A stretch of DNA of 41,324 bases, taken from positions 1-41,324 of the IMG/VR virus record IMGVR_UViG_3300035698_004230. One strand, given 5' to 3'. Under the pieces are notes generated by a model. The model did not search any database. It was not told the origin of the DNA and saw only the letters and a list, made by a program, of their open reading frames with translations. This DNA is from a virus. Of the stretch, positions 16,447-23,361 are shown piece after piece. Positions within the stretch are counted from its first letter, which is position 1; every line of letters starts with the position of its first letter. The position numbers were made by a program, and so were the translations under genes.

Positions 16447-17276
16447 CACTCCTCCTTCAAGTCTCTTATTGTCGGCTCACCCAACTCAAGAGCGGCCTGT
16501 CTTATTATACAAGGTTGTAGAGTGCTTCTATCCCATCTAACCTCAAAGTCTTGTAGTATTGTCTGAGCATTACGGGTAAGAGAGAAGCTAACACCTACTT
16601 CGTTAGCACCAGTAAAAGGATTTGTAACTTTCAGTCTTATCATAGTATCACACCAGTTATTCCAATAGCTACTACCCATAGCTTCCTCAGCGCCAAGGTC
16701 TACTACATCACCACCTGCATCAACTCGGGTTAGCCTTGAGTGGTGGATAAGTACTAGAGAAATATGATACTTATCTTTTATCTCATCTACATTATCTTGG
16801 AACTTCTTAACATCATACTCATCAGAGATATGGCCTGCCATAAGTTTATACAGAGGGTCAAGGATTAGTACTATATGTTGACTAGGACAACGGGCCTGGA
16901 CTTCTTCAATGTCCTTAGCTATAGCCATCTTCCCCATAGATGTATCAAGCTTGACTCGTTCCCTTGGAGTCCGGAAGAATATATCTGGAGAGTATTCTCC
17001 AACATTCTTTGCAAACTTAGCTACTCTTTCGCGGTCAATAGCTTTTGGAAGCTCTACCTGATACTTAATAGGCACAGCCTTAGTTGTCTTGTATCCAAAC
17101 CAAGGAGTTCCATTAGCTATAGAGAATGCGGTATAGAGGGATAGCATTGACTTCCAAGACTTAGCTTGTCCAAAAATTATTAGGCGAGTTTCCGGAAGTA
17201 GTATGCCATCTTCAATAATACTTATTTGCTTCTCGGGTTTCCAGCTGAGAAGCTGACCTATACTATCGACAGGCAT
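16446..17276 (-). CDS. RepA-type hexameric helicase (AAA_25/KaiC-like ATPase)
   Basis: 276 residues. Walker A GQAKSWKS (36-43), Walker B LILDPLYKLM (D140) and LIHHSR (176-180) match the RepA/RSF1010-like replicative helicases. A basic/aromatic region and SLTRNAQT strand follow. No DnaB-like helicase or primase is seen elsewhere, so this is the best candidate for replication-fork unwinding. No clear ribosome site precedes the ATG, which suggests coupling to the upstream gene. Confidence 0.78.
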   Translation of the reverse strand: MPVDSIGQLLSWKPEKQISIIEDGILLPETRLIIFGQAKSWKSMLSLYTAFSIANGTPWFGYKTTKAVPIKYQVELPKAIDRERVAKFAKNVGEYSPDIFFRTPRERVKLDTSMGKMAIAKDIEEVQARCPSQHIVLILDPLYKLMAGHISDEYDVKKFQDNVDEIKDKYHISLVLIHHSRLTRVDAGGDVVDLGAEEAMGSSYWNNWCDTMIRLKVTNPFTGANEVGVSFSLTRNAQTILQDFEVRWDRSTLQPCIIRQAALELGEPTIRDLKEE

Positions 17277-17288
17277 TAGATTTTACAA

Positions 17289-17504
17289 CTAGTCGGTTAT
17301 TTCCACTAGCCCCTTTCCTTCTACGTTGTATATCTTACATTCGCCTTCGTCTATACCGCACTTAGGACAGTAGTCTACTGGTTCTACATCACAGTTTTCA
17401 GGGTTGCCATGAGAGATGTAGCCATGAGTCATGTCAGCTGAGTAGCCTTCCCAGCCACATGGACACTTGACCCAATGAGTCTTGTCATTCTGTCTACTTA
17501 ACAT
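17289..17504 (-). CDS. Small zinc-ribbon protein
   Basis: 71 residues from ATG 17504, chosen because GTAGGAGGG lies just upstream; a longer frame starts earlier but has no site. KCPCGWEG and YCPKCG give two Cys pairs of a zinc ribbon, with EC further on. Overlaps the preceding gene by seven bases. Function unknown. Confidence 0.6.
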   Translation of the reverse strand: MLSRQNDKTHWVKCPCGWEGYSADMTHGYISHGNPENCDVEPVDYCPKCGIDEGECKIYNVEGKGLVEITD

Positions 17505-17701
17505 TTTATCCCTCCTACTATTGGTGTTCTTACTATCAGTCGCTTGCCGCTCCACCCAATGGTTTCCCATCTTCGTCCCTTCAACTTAATAATCATATGA
17601 AGCTTAGGCTCACCATGAATTTCAATACCGCCAACCTTAATTTCTACCCAGCCAACTTCAAAAACTTCCCAATTCTTTACTACTAACTTTTCTTTCATCA
17701 T
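17498..17701 (-). CDS. Small hypothetical protein
   Basis: 67 residues, MMKEKLVVKNWEVFEVGWVE at the start, beta-rich with Trp, Val and Lys, as in small beta-barrel DNA- or RNA-binding proteins. The start overlaps the upstream stop by one base (TAATG) and its end overlaps the zinc-ribbon gene. No family recognised. Confidence 0.55.
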   Translation of the reverse strand: MMKEKLVVKNWEVFEVGWVEIKVGGIEIHGEPKLHMIIKLKGRRWETIGWSGKRLIVRTPIVGGIKC

Positions 17702-17916
17702 TACCTCTTAGGCTTGATATAGTATTCACAGTCCTTACAGAAATCCCTCCCAGTTACTTCAAAGCCCATAAGTGCCCAGCATCCCATCACTCCGTCCACA
17801 GCGTTAGGATAACCACACCAGTCAGGTTGGGGATAGTCCTTAGCAGCTTCCCCCCAAGTCATCTTGGGCAATCCTTGAAACTCCGCCTCCGTTAATTCGT
17901 GAAAACACTTAATCAT
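17701..17916 (-). CDS. Small Cys-containing hypothetical protein
   Basis: 71 residues from ATG 17916, which has CAGGAGG in front; a longer frame lacks one. Contains WCGY, GCW and FCKDCEYYI; the last pair with the earlier Cys could hold a metal. Many aromatic residues. Function unknown. Confidence 0.55.
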   Translation of the reverse strand: MIKCFHELTEAEFQGLPKMTWGEAAKDYPQPDWCGYPNAVDGVMGCWALMGFEVTGRDFCKDCEYYIKPKR

Positions 17917-17985
17917 TTCTACCTCCTGATATAGGGTTAGTGCCACCGCAAGCTAAAATTGTAAGTGAACTCTAAATCTTTTATC

Positions 17986-18363
17986 CTACTCCACTCCTTC
18001 TCGCCCATTAGTTTGCGGATTAACCACCATCTTAATCTCTTCATCATCTCTTCTCCTTAAATAGTCTCCAGTCGTAAAAACAGTCTCCACCCTGGCAATG
18101 TCAACCGACTCTGCTTCGGGCTTTATAGATATTGTTGGTATAGTAGTTGTTTCAATCAGCTTACCCTCATCAGGCTTTGGCTCTGGGACAAATCTTACCT
18201 TTTCACCACCGAGTAGGCACATCTCAATATAGCTTATTGTGTGAGATTGCTCATCGTTCCAGCCAATGAAGTAATATGAGTGTCTGCCCCAGGGTGGTAT
18301 CCATCCCTGTTCTATTAGCTCTATCTCTGTTGGTTTCTCTACTGCCTCTCTCTTATCACTCAT
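17986..18363 (-). CDS. Hypothetical protein with acidic linker
   Basis: 125 residues; AAGAGGAGG precedes the ATG, which overlaps the stop of the upstream membrane peptide (ATGA). Residues 20-60 contain an aromatic patch (WGRHSYYFIGWNDE) and beta strands; the centre is a Pro/Glu/Thr linker; the C-terminus is basic. No family recognised. Confidence 0.55.
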   Translation of the reverse strand: MSDKREAVEKPTEIELIEQGWIPPWGRHSYYFIGWNDEQSHTISYIEMCLLGGEKVRFVPEPKPDEGKLIETTTIPTISIKPEAESVDIARVETVFTTGDYLRRRDDEEIKMVVNPQTNGREGVE

Positions 18364-18533
18364 TTGAACCTCCTCTTTATGAGGACATACTTTGCTTTAT
18401 AGTAAATGGCAACATAAGAATACATAGCGGATAGAAAAATCATTGTCATACCAACAACTAGTTGTGTTAGTGCCCCCTCGTTAGTTGTTATATCCCACAG
18501 AGTCATATCTTCTAACTTTTCCCAGTCCTTCAT
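18360..18533 (-). CDS. Small single-pass membrane protein
   Basis: 57 residues. An acidic N-terminus is followed by one hydrophobic segment (QLVVGMTMIFLSAMYSYVAIYY) and a strongly basic tail (KAKYVLIKRRFK), predicting the C-terminus in the cytoplasm. AAAGGAGGGGAGTG precedes the ATG; the stop overlaps the next ATG. Early phage membrane peptide of unknown role. Confidence 0.6.
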   Translation of the reverse strand: MKDWEKLEDMTLWDITTNEGALTQLVVGMTMIFLSAMYSYVAIYYKAKYVLIKRRFK

Positions 18534-18565
18534 CACTCCCCTCCTTTCCTATTTATTCATCCCCC

Positions 18566-18649
18566 CTGCTGGGGCTGGTTTAAGGCTTTTTCTCACTGGT
18601 ATTTCACAGCCGAACGGAGAGTTTCCTCTTTATCCTGCCACCCCAGCAG
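18566..18649 (-). other. Long-armed inverted repeat / RNA hairpin in gene-free stretch
   Basis: CTGCTGGGG at 18566-18574 pairs with CCCCAGCAG at 18641-18649, with further imperfect pairing outside and inside. The loop holds about 66 bases. The gene-free stretch 18534-18685 contains little else. GCTGGCTCGG just beyond the arm (about 18659-18668) recurs in the hairpin at 15072-15128. Confidence 0.45.
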
Positions 18650-18685
18650 AGGGTTTGTGCTGGCTCGGTCTTTATGAACTGCCTG

Positions 18686-18858
18686 TCAGTTGCGTCTTGT
18701 CTCGTCAGACAGACGGTAGCTAGCCAAGTCAGGTTTAGGCATCCTGTCAAAATAATTATCAAGCCCTGCCCTCATGTCTTCAAGCGCCTTGTCTAGCTCC
18801 CCCCTAACTCCAAGATTGTAGTTTCCTTCTTCGTTGCTGCTGCTTTGTCTACTGCCAT
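18686..18858 (-). CDS. Small protein possibly made by -1 frameshifting
   Basis: ATG 18858, with GAGAGG upstream, opens MAVDKAAATKKETTILELGGS and stops at TAG 18793. At the G6 run (complement of 18799-18804) a -1 shift would continue as ELDKALEDMRAGLDNYFDRM and end at TGA 18686, giving one coherent 57-residue charged helical protein. The -1 frame has no ATG, GTG or TTG upstream of the overlap. Either a programmed slip on G GGG GGA-like bases or a real one-base mutation; both halves look protein-like. Confidence 0.45.
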
Positions 18859-18876
18859 TTCATTACCTCTCTTTAT

Positions 18877-19170
18877 TTATTCAAACTGCGCAAAGAACTC
18901 TTTATCATCAGCCTCAGATACCACTTTCCTCCACTTAGATACAGTAGAGTAATCTATACCAAGTTGTTTACTCGTTGCCCTGACTGTCCCCTTGAATATA
19001 AGTTTCTTTAGACTGTTATGGAACTTCAGCTCTACATACCTCATTAGACGAGTCTTATGGAAGATAGCAGGGACATCATCATAAGTGATAGGCTTACGAG
19101 TGAGATGCTGAAGCTGGACACCCCGAGTCTTCAGTATCTTTCTCTTAATGTCACCAGATTTAGTCGTCAT
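18877..19170 (-). CDS. Helix-turn-helix protein
   Basis: 97 residues. Residues 60-85 (TVRATSKQLGIDYSTVSKWRKVV) form a clear helix-turn-helix of the transposase/sigma-like kind; the rest is basic and helical. TAGGAGATAA precedes the ATG. It could regulate early genes or bind the repeat array at 23.6 kb, but nothing shows its target. Confidence 0.65.
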   Translation of the reverse strand: MTTKSGDIKRKILKTRGVQLQHLTRKPITYDDVPAIFHKTRLMRYVELKFHNSLKKLIFKGTVRATSKQLGIDYSTVSKWRKVVSEADDKEFFAQFE

Positions 19171-19410
19171 TTATCTCCTATACGGTAGTTTAATATCGGG
19201 GAAATAATGGCGGGCATCTGCCTCACTTACCTTATTCCCAAACTTTGCTACATGAGCGTACGCTTTCTCCATTGGAATGTCTACTGGGCATCCACCAGAG
19301 TATACTGCCCAGTCCCTGCCGTGATTGATAGCTGCTGTGATAGCACAAGCATAGTAGTTGGTATTACAGTATCTCGTTCCTCGTAATTCTCTTCCTTCTC
19401 CTGCCATCAT
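19171..19410 (-). CDS. Small hypothetical protein
   Basis: 79 residues with AAGGAGG upstream. Contains three Cys, a patch RYCNTNYYACAITAAINHG and a helical region VSEADARHYFP. Its stop abuts the HTH gene. No family recognised. Confidence 0.55.
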   Translation of the reverse strand: MMAGEGRELRGTRYCNTNYYACAITAAINHGRDWAVYSGGCPVDIPMEKAYAHVAKFGNKVSEADARHYFPDIKLPYRR

Positions 19411-19419
19411 GATACCTCC

Positions 19420-19542
19420 TTATAGCATCGGTGGATTTATTCTCCCATCAAACCAGACTGATACGCCCTTGAAGTAGAGGACTATGGGTATTAACCAGAA
19501 GAGTATAAAGATTATTATCCATTTTACTGGCACTCCCCTCAC
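19420..19542 (-). CDS. Tiny membrane protein
   Basis: 40 residues from GTG 19542, which overlaps the upstream TGA (GTGA). One strongly hydrophobic segment, WIIIFILFWLIPIVLYF, follows a basic VRGVPVK start. A second GTG at 19533 is an alternative start. Function unknown. Confidence 0.5.
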   Translation of the reverse strand: MRGVPVKWIIIFILFWLIPIVLYFKGVSVWFDGRINPPML

Positions 19543-19739
19543 GCTAATATAGCCTTAGGTTGGTGTGTCTTATGTCCTCCTCTAGTTCTTCTTATCTGCC
19601 GAGCTGCACAGGCTGTGCTGTCCTGGCACACATAGTAGTTCTCCTCAATCCCAGGTATCTTCACTAAGGTTACATTGGATGCCTTACATCGTCGGCACAC
19701 TGCCAATCTTACTGGCAGCTTATCTTTAGTATGATGCAT
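19539..19739 (-). CDS. Small zinc-ribbon protein
   Basis: 66 residues. CRRC and CQDSTAC give two Cys pairs separated by about 20 residues, then a basic tail (RQIRRTRGGHKTH) suited to nucleic-acid contact. AGGAAGGAG precedes the ATG. The preceding 52-residue frame overlaps its start by 14 bases. Confidence 0.6.
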   Translation of the reverse strand: MHHTKDKLPVRLAVCRRCKASNVTLVKIPGIEENYYVCQDSTACAARQIRRTRGGHKTHQPKAILA

Positions 19740-19884
19740 AGTTAGACTCCTTCCTAATTCTTTTAGCCCTGTCTCTTAGCTCTATAGTATCACTTATTAT
19801 CGTAGCGGTCAGAGCCAGAAGTTTAAGCCTGATACCGTCTACTATGGCGATGATTTCTTTTATCTCTCTATCTCTAATGTTCAT
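19726..19884 (-). CDS. Small helical hypothetical protein
   Basis: 52 residues, MNIRDREIKEIIAIVDGIRL then a continued amphipathic helix ending in a basic stretch (RDRAKRIRKE). The start lies inside the end of the upstream zinc-ribbon gene, with GGGAG just before it; an ATG one codon earlier is possible. Probably a helical dimer or coiled coil; function unknown. Confidence 0.5.
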   Translation of the reverse strand: MNIRDREIKEIIAIVDGIRLKLLALTATIISDTIELRDRAKRIRKESNYASY

Positions 19885-20116
19885 CATCTCCCTCTTTTAA
19901 CTCGTTATAGTTCATAGCAGGGATTAGGTCTCTCACATCCCACTCAGTATTACAATTAGGACAGAACCAGTGCTTCTCGTCTGTAACAGGCATAGGACGA
20001 TATCTCAGCGTTGAGAAGCATAGAGGGCAGTGATGACTTAGTCCTGTTAGTGAGTCTATATTGTCCTCACTTATTTGGAAGTAATCTTGTGCTTCAGAAT
20101 GTGCGGTGTCTTCCAT
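19874..20116 (-). CDS. Small zinc-ribbon protein
   Basis: 80 residues from ATG 20116, which has GAGGAGGC upstream, rather than from a longer frame without a site. CPLC and CPNC form the zinc knuckles about 25 residues apart; the end is acidic (GDDEH). Overlaps the genes on both sides by small amounts. Confidence 0.6.
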   Translation of the reverse strand: MEDTAHSEAQDYFQISEDNIDSLTGLSHHCPLCFSTLRYRPMPVTDEKHWFCPNCNTEWDVRDLIPAMNYNELKEGDDEH

Positions 20117-20399
20117 TTTTAGCCTCCTCAACTGTTTTAGCACTAAGTATCTTATCCATCTTCTCATCAATACGAGTGCTCATTAGTTCATAGTCATCGT
20201 AACTCTTAGGCTTATACCCGGAAGAAGATAATAGAACTAACATTGTGCTTGTGACTTTAGCGCATCCTAACTCTGAAGGGCAGCCTACACATGAATTGTA
20301 ATTCAGCCTCTGCTCTACACATACCTTGGTGTCTATATCTACTCTATCTCCAGTAGATATCCTGACCATTTCAGCTATCTCTTCTGTGGTTTCGCTCAT
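20094..20399 (-). CDS. Cys-rich hypothetical protein
   Basis: 101 residues. Residues 27-46 have four Cys (VCVEQ, SCVGC, GC), possibly a zinc or Fe-S site, followed by a hydrophobic helix and a charged helical end. AGAGGATTAGC precedes the ATG. No family recognised. Confidence 0.55.
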   Translation of the reverse strand: MSETTEEIAEMVRISTGDRVDIDTKVCVEQRLNYNSCVGCPSELGCAKVTSTMLVLLSSSGYKPKSYDDYELMSTRIDEKMDKILSAKTVEEAKNGRHRTF

Positions 20400-20400
20400 G

Positions 20401-20583
20401 CTAATCCTCTTTCTTATCTTCTAACATATCGGGTCTACTTATAAACCTTGTTGGGTAGCCCTTATTAGTGATAGAGTTAGCACACTCGCAAGAGTTGATT
20501 CCGCAGTGTCCGTAGCCACTATCCTCAAATACCCAGTTCCCACACTCTTCATAGCTACCACGCCAACTATTTACTTCATCCAT
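20401..20583 (-). CDS. Small Cys-rich hypothetical protein
   Basis: 60 residues with four Cys (EECGN, GHCGINSCEC) in the first half and an acidic tail. It is the first gene after the early promoter at 20685-20713. CTGGAGTAGAAC is a fair ribosome site. No family recognised. Confidence 0.55.
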   Translation of the reverse strand: MDEVNSWRGSYEECGNWVFEDSGYGHCGINSCECANSITNKGYPTRFISRPDMLEDKKED

Positions 20584-20684
20584 GTTCTACTCCAGTTGGA
20601 GGGCTGGGAGGTCAAGGCCTACCAATACTGCCTTTGTTAATCTACTATGGTGTTTGACCCTCACATTTTCTACCCTCCATATAT

Positions 20685-20713
20685 ATCATACCATATAGTT
20701 GTCCAGGTGTCAA
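20685..20713 (-). promoter_or_regulatory. Early promoter (sigma70, extended -10)
   Basis: Minus strand: TTGACA (20713-20708), 17 bases, TATGAT (20690-20685) with TGG before it. The last part of the spacer and the -10 are nearly identical to those at 15847-15876. It should start the run 20583 to about 15957. Confidence 0.75.
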
Positions 20714-20744
20714 CTGCGTTGAACTGGTCAACACCTAATAAACA

Positions 20745-20939
20745 TCATCTCAGCTCCTCCTTCTGTGCCTCTACCCTCTCACCGGTCTCAAGGTCGATTA
20801 AGAGGAGAGGTAACTGTTTTCCTCTATACCTCCATTTATGTAGTAACTGCCACCATCTCGGTTTATCTACAGTACGGACAATCTTGAATGTCTTTCCCTT
20901 ATGATGCTTGTTAGCGCTGTAAGGATACTCTAATGTCAT
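20745..20939 (-). CDS. Small basic hypothetical protein
   Basis: 64 residues, rich in Lys, Arg and Trp (KPRWWQLLHKWRYRGKQLP), with a short acidic end. A compact nucleic-acid-binding or inhibitor protein is plausible. Its ATG overlaps the upstream TGA. Last gene before the promoter at 20.7 kb. Confidence 0.55.
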   Translation of the reverse strand: MTLEYPYSANKHHKGKTFKIVRTVDKPRWWQLLHKWRYRGKQLPLLLIDLETGERVEAQKEELR

Positions 20940-21118
20940 AGCCCCAATCCTCTACTATCTATTACCACCCCATTTGCTTCCCAGTCAAGCCCATACAATT
21001 CAAGCTCAGGCTTATCTTCCCAATCAAATGTCTCTCTTGCTAGTTCAATGGCCTCTGCCTTGTTGTCAGCGTCTATGTCATACTCAAATCTAGCCTTGCC
21101 AGTTACCCTATACAGCAT
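20936..21118 (-). CDS. Small hypothetical protein with YD-repeat-like beta fold
   Basis: 60 residues, MLYRVTGKARFEYDIDADNK, then an alpha helix (EAIELARETF) and a further strand. This strand-helix-strand pattern with ADNKAEAIELA is often seen in small phage DpnD/PcfM-like proteins. AAGGAGGG precedes the ATG. Acidic; function unknown. Confidence 0.55.
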   Translation of the reverse strand: MLYRVTGKARFEYDIDADNKAEAIELARETFDWEDKPELELYGLDWEANGVVIDSRGLGL

Positions 21119-21129
21119 AGCTTCCCTCC

Positions 21130-21360
21130 TTATACCTTTAGACCTAATGCTTCCTCCAGTGTATTAGGAAGCATCTCCCATAGGTCATCGTCTAAGTAGT
21201 CCTCCTGCGCTATGTAGCCACCAAACTCAGCAGCTATGTTCTCTGCTCGGTCAGTCAGATACTTAAACCCTTCAGAGTCTGGAACTTCCATGTTGTCCTC
21301 CAGGTGCTTGTAAAGCTCCTCCTTGTTCTTAACTTCAGTGTAGTAACAGAACCCTTCCAT
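21130..21360 (-). CDS. Small acidic hypothetical protein
   Basis: 76 residues with many Glu and Asp (YLDDDLWEMLPNTLEEALGL at the end), the charge profile of a DNA-mimic or of a small inhibitor, though that is a guess. GGAGGAAC precedes the ATG. No family recognised. Confidence 0.55.
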   Translation of the reverse strand: MEGFCYYTEVKNKEELYKHLEDNMEVPDSEGFKYLTDRAENIAAEFGGYIAQEDYLDDDLWEMLPNTLEEALGLKV

Positions 21361-21375
21361 AATGTTCCTCCATTA

Positions 21376-21543
21376 TTATTTACTCGCATGCTCCAGTATA
21401 GCGTATGACCATATCTCTTGCTCTGACTCTACATCATACCAGAGAATCCCGCCATTCTCACATTGTTCTCTGAGTTCGGATAATGATTTAGTATGAGTAT
21501 CATTCACTTCAAACATCTTGGTAATACTGACCGCTACCTTCAT
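21376..21543 (-). CDS. Small hypothetical protein
   Basis: 55 residues, MKVAVSITKMFEVNDTHTKS, an acidic Trp-containing C-terminus. GGAGGTAGCC precedes the ATG and the upstream gene's stop lies within that site. Function unknown. Confidence 0.5.
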   Translation of the reverse strand: MKVAVSITKMFEVNDTHTKSLSELREQCENGGILWYDVESEQEIWSYAILEHASK

Positions 21544-21545
21544 GG

Positions 21546-21695
21546 CTACCTCCTTTCTGAAGCTGCGTACTCCTCCAACTCATCTAAGCTATATATATCC
21601 TCCGCCTCCATTGCTCCCTTCATCAAGCTAAGCATCTTATGACCCAATTGCTTCGCCTGCTCCTCGGCTATCTCGTCCATTGTTCTAGCGACCAT
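21546..21695 (-). CDS. Small helical hypothetical protein
   Basis: 49 residues, almost entirely helical with many Glu, Met and Ala (MDEIAEEQAKQLGHKMLSLM). GGAGGTAGCTA precedes the ATG. Its own last codons AGG AGG form the ribosome site of the next gene. Function unknown. Confidence 0.5.
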   Translation of the reverse strand: MVARTMDEIAEEQAKQLGHKMLSLMKGAMEAEDIYSLDELEEYAASERR

Positions 21696-21708
21696 TAGCT
21701 ACCTCCTT

Positions 21709-21888
21709 TCATTTAGATTTTGCCTTATAGATTGTTAACTTATTTATCAGTGCTCGTATCTCCCGCCCCGCTTGGCCTAGTGTCATTGGCGTCTCCTCAA
21801 CCGGGAACCTGATACCCAGTGCCACGCAGAGACGAGTGATAGTTATCTTCTGTCTTGCTGTAGCTGGTGTTATGTCTCTACTGTCCAT
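21709..21888 (-). CDS. Small basic helical protein
   Basis: 59 residues, basic, with segments TARQKITITRLCVALG and TLGQAGREIRALINKLTIYK that read like two helices, possibly a small DNA-binding fold. A weak site precedes the ATG. Function unknown. Confidence 0.5.
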   Translation of the reverse strand: MDSRDITPATARQKITITRLCVALGIRFPVEETPMTLGQAGREIRALINKLTIYKAKSK

Positions 21889-21946
21889 AGTGATACCTTC
21901 ATCCAGTTAATTCTTACCACTCCACTCCTGTTTTAATCCTCATGTT

Positions 21947-22120
21947 CTACTCCTCAAGCAGTAGTTGAATAAGCAGGTCGTGAACATCAATAAGGACATC
22001 TCCTACAAATGCCTCGTCTTTGATTAGTATAGGATTGTCAACATTGTCAAAGCTATAGGAGTCATCTATGTTCTCAAGCAACTTGACAAGGTCAATCATC
22101 CCATTAGGACTAGTTTTCAT
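21947..22120 (-). CDS. Small acidic hypothetical protein
   Basis: 57 residues, acidic, ending in VHDLLIQLLLEE, probably two helices around a short loop. GGAGGTAGCCA precedes the ATG. The spacer to the next gene (21889-21946) holds a nine-codon ATGAGGATTAAA frame that is probably not functional. Confidence 0.5.
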   Translation of the reverse strand: MKTSPNGMIDLVKLLENIDDSYSFDNVDNPILIKDEAFVGDVLIDVHDLLIQLLLEE

Positions 22121-22155
22121 TGGCTACCTCCTTTCCCATAGTAATTTATTATATT

Positions 22156-22407
22156 GGCTATGCTATGCCGCTCGATAGTTGTTCTACCCTACTACTATAC
22201 TACTCAGCCCGTCAGGATTATCAGGATAGCCACAGTAAGGACACCACTTGCCGTTTGGCGCTTCAGCGGCTGGGAAACCACAACCATTACACCGCTCACC
22301 CTTCCGCTCAAGCTTTGACCAGTACGGGTCGGACCTAACCCAGCGAAACTTATTTAATATCCTCATTGGACACCTCCGCTAATTATTTCGAGCGGCATAG
22401 CATAGCC
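22156..22407. repeat. Perfect 20-bp inverted repeat bracketing a zinc-ribbon gene
   Basis: GGCTATGCTATGCCGCTCGA at 22156-22175 is the exact reverse complement of 22388-22407. The 252-bp unit encloses just one gene, 22184-22366. No clear target duplication flanks it. It could be a miniature mobile cassette, a pair of regulatory sites or a long-loop RNA stem. Confidence 0.85.
22184..22366 (-). CDS. Small zinc-ribbon protein within inverted repeats
   Basis: 60 residues. CNGC and CPYC knuckles with a Gly/Pro-rich spacer form a short zinc ribbon; the N-terminus is basic and aromatic (RILNKFRWVRSDPYW). GCGGAGGTGTCC precedes the ATG. The gene sits alone between perfect 20-bp inverted repeats, unlike its overlapping neighbours, which hints at independent transfer. 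Confidence 0.65.
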   Translation of the reverse strand: MRILNKFRWVRSDPYWSKLERKGERCNGCGFPAAEAPNGKWCPYCGYPDNPDGLSSIVVG

Positions 22408-22469
22408 AGCATATTCAATTGTTAAGGTTCGTTATGTATTCCTTCCCTATTTAATCCTCATGCATTCAA

Positions 22470-22637
22470 TCACTGCCAAGGAGGCAGTTTGAATGCTATC
22501 TGCTCATCCAACTTGTCAATAATTGCTTGGTAGTCAGGGTTCTTATGCTTGCCATTTTCGTCAAACTCATCAGGGCAGGCATCTAACCAGCTGGTAAATG
22601 CTTCCCTGATTGTTTTCAAATCATTAAGTGTGAACAT
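22470..22637 (-). CDS. Small hypothetical protein
   Basis: 55 residues, MFTLNDLKTIREAFTSWLDA then an acidic middle and a Pro/Trp end (KLPPWQ). GGAGGTATGTT precedes the ATG. It is the first gene after the early promoter at 22673-22701. Function unknown. Confidence 0.55.
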   Translation of the reverse strand: MFTLNDLKTIREAFTSWLDACPDEFDENGKHKNPDYQAIIDKLDEQIAFKLPPWQ

Positions 22638-22672
22638 AACATACCTCCTTCCCTATTTCATTCTCATACCTA

Positions 22673-22701
22673 AGTATACCACATAGCAACATCAATGTCA
22701 A
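22673..22701 (-). promoter_or_regulatory. Early promoter (sigma70, extended -10)
   Basis: Minus strand: TTGACA (22701-22696), 17 bases, TATACT (22678-22673) with TGG before it; the spacer end GCTATGTGG is close to those at 15.85 and 20.69 kb. It should drive the small-gene run from 22637 downwards. Confidence 0.7.
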
Positions 22702-22770
22702 TATGTAGTTGATTGTGTCAACATAGCCCGGATACGGCGTGGCTCATTCGTGCGTGGACTAACCACCTAA

Positions 22771-22833
22771 TTGAGTAAAATTGAACAAAACTGAAGCAAA
22801 ATGAAAGGGCTAAGCTGGCAACTCACTTAGCCC
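22771..22833 (-). terminator. Terminator hairpin followed by phased T-tracts
   Basis: GGGCTAAG (22807-22814) pairs with CTTAGCCC (22826-22833). On the minus strand the stem is followed by TTTCATTTTG and further T-runs that form a 10-base tandem pattern (22771-22809; ttgagtaaaa, ttgaacaaaa, ctgaagcaaa). It terminates the 22846-23361 gene. Confidence 0.7.
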
Positions 22834-22845
22834 GTTCACATTATG

Positions 22846-23361
22846 CTAACTTAAACCTTCTGCTTTCAGCAACCACATTCGGACCTTGTAGCGAGAGTTT
22901 CCGTCAGTGTCAGAGTCGTAGGCCTCCTGGAAGGTAGCGCCAGTGTCCTTATATGGCTCAGCGCCATGCTTGTCGAGCAAGTCCTTCGTAGTGACGGAGA
23001 ACTTTTTACCACCGCCACCACCTCCACCTTTCCGAGTAGCCGATTTGGATAGCCGACAGGTTGTCAATTGCTCACCAAAGTCATTGACATACCATACACC
23101 GTCCATTGCTTCCAGAGTCGCCTTGTCTAGGCCGTCCACAATCTTGGATACTGCGGTGTCCATCTTGCCCTTGACGGTAGCAGTGATTGACTCCAGCGCC
23201 TTGAGTTTAGCGTCCTTCTCGGACTTTTCCTCGGCGGCGACCATTTTGGCTATATTAGTGGCAATTCCTTTGACTGCCTTCCAGTCGCCCTTTCCAGTGG
23301 CGTCCTTCATCGCTGCGAGTAGCTCGTCTTTCGACATAACCTTGGTAGTTTCGTCAGACAT
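22846..23361 (-). CDS. Self-contained early gene; basic/Gly-linker protein of unknown function
   Basis: 171 residues. Residues 1-90 are helical with alternating Lys and Glu; VWYVNDFGEQLTTCRL follows; a GGGGGGG linker lies at about 113-119; the C-terminal 50 residues (KFSVTTKDLLDKHG, YKVRMWLLKAEGLS) form a small, possibly winged DNA-binding domain. It has its own promoter (23485-23513) and terminator (22807-22833). By eye its codons are richer in G and C than its neighbours, which suggests strong expression or a different origin. It is the gene nearest the TTnACATAA array and a reasonable candidate for the array-binding protein. GGAGG lies 14 bases before the ATG. Confidence 0.6.
   Translation of the reverse strand: MSDETTKVMSKDELLAAMKDATGKGDWKAVKGIATNIAKMVAAEEKSEKDAKLKALESITATVKGKMDTAVSKIVDGLDKATLEAMDGVWYVNDFGEQLTTCRLSKSATRKGGGGGGGKKFSVTTKDLLDKHGAEPYKDTGATFQEAYDSDTDGNSRYKVRMWLLKAEGLS

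Noticed and set aside
21889-21946. Nine-codon frame ATGAGGATTAAA...
   Set aside because: Too short, without a clear ribosome site; similar ATGAGGATT strings near other small genes look like chance or start-region reuse.
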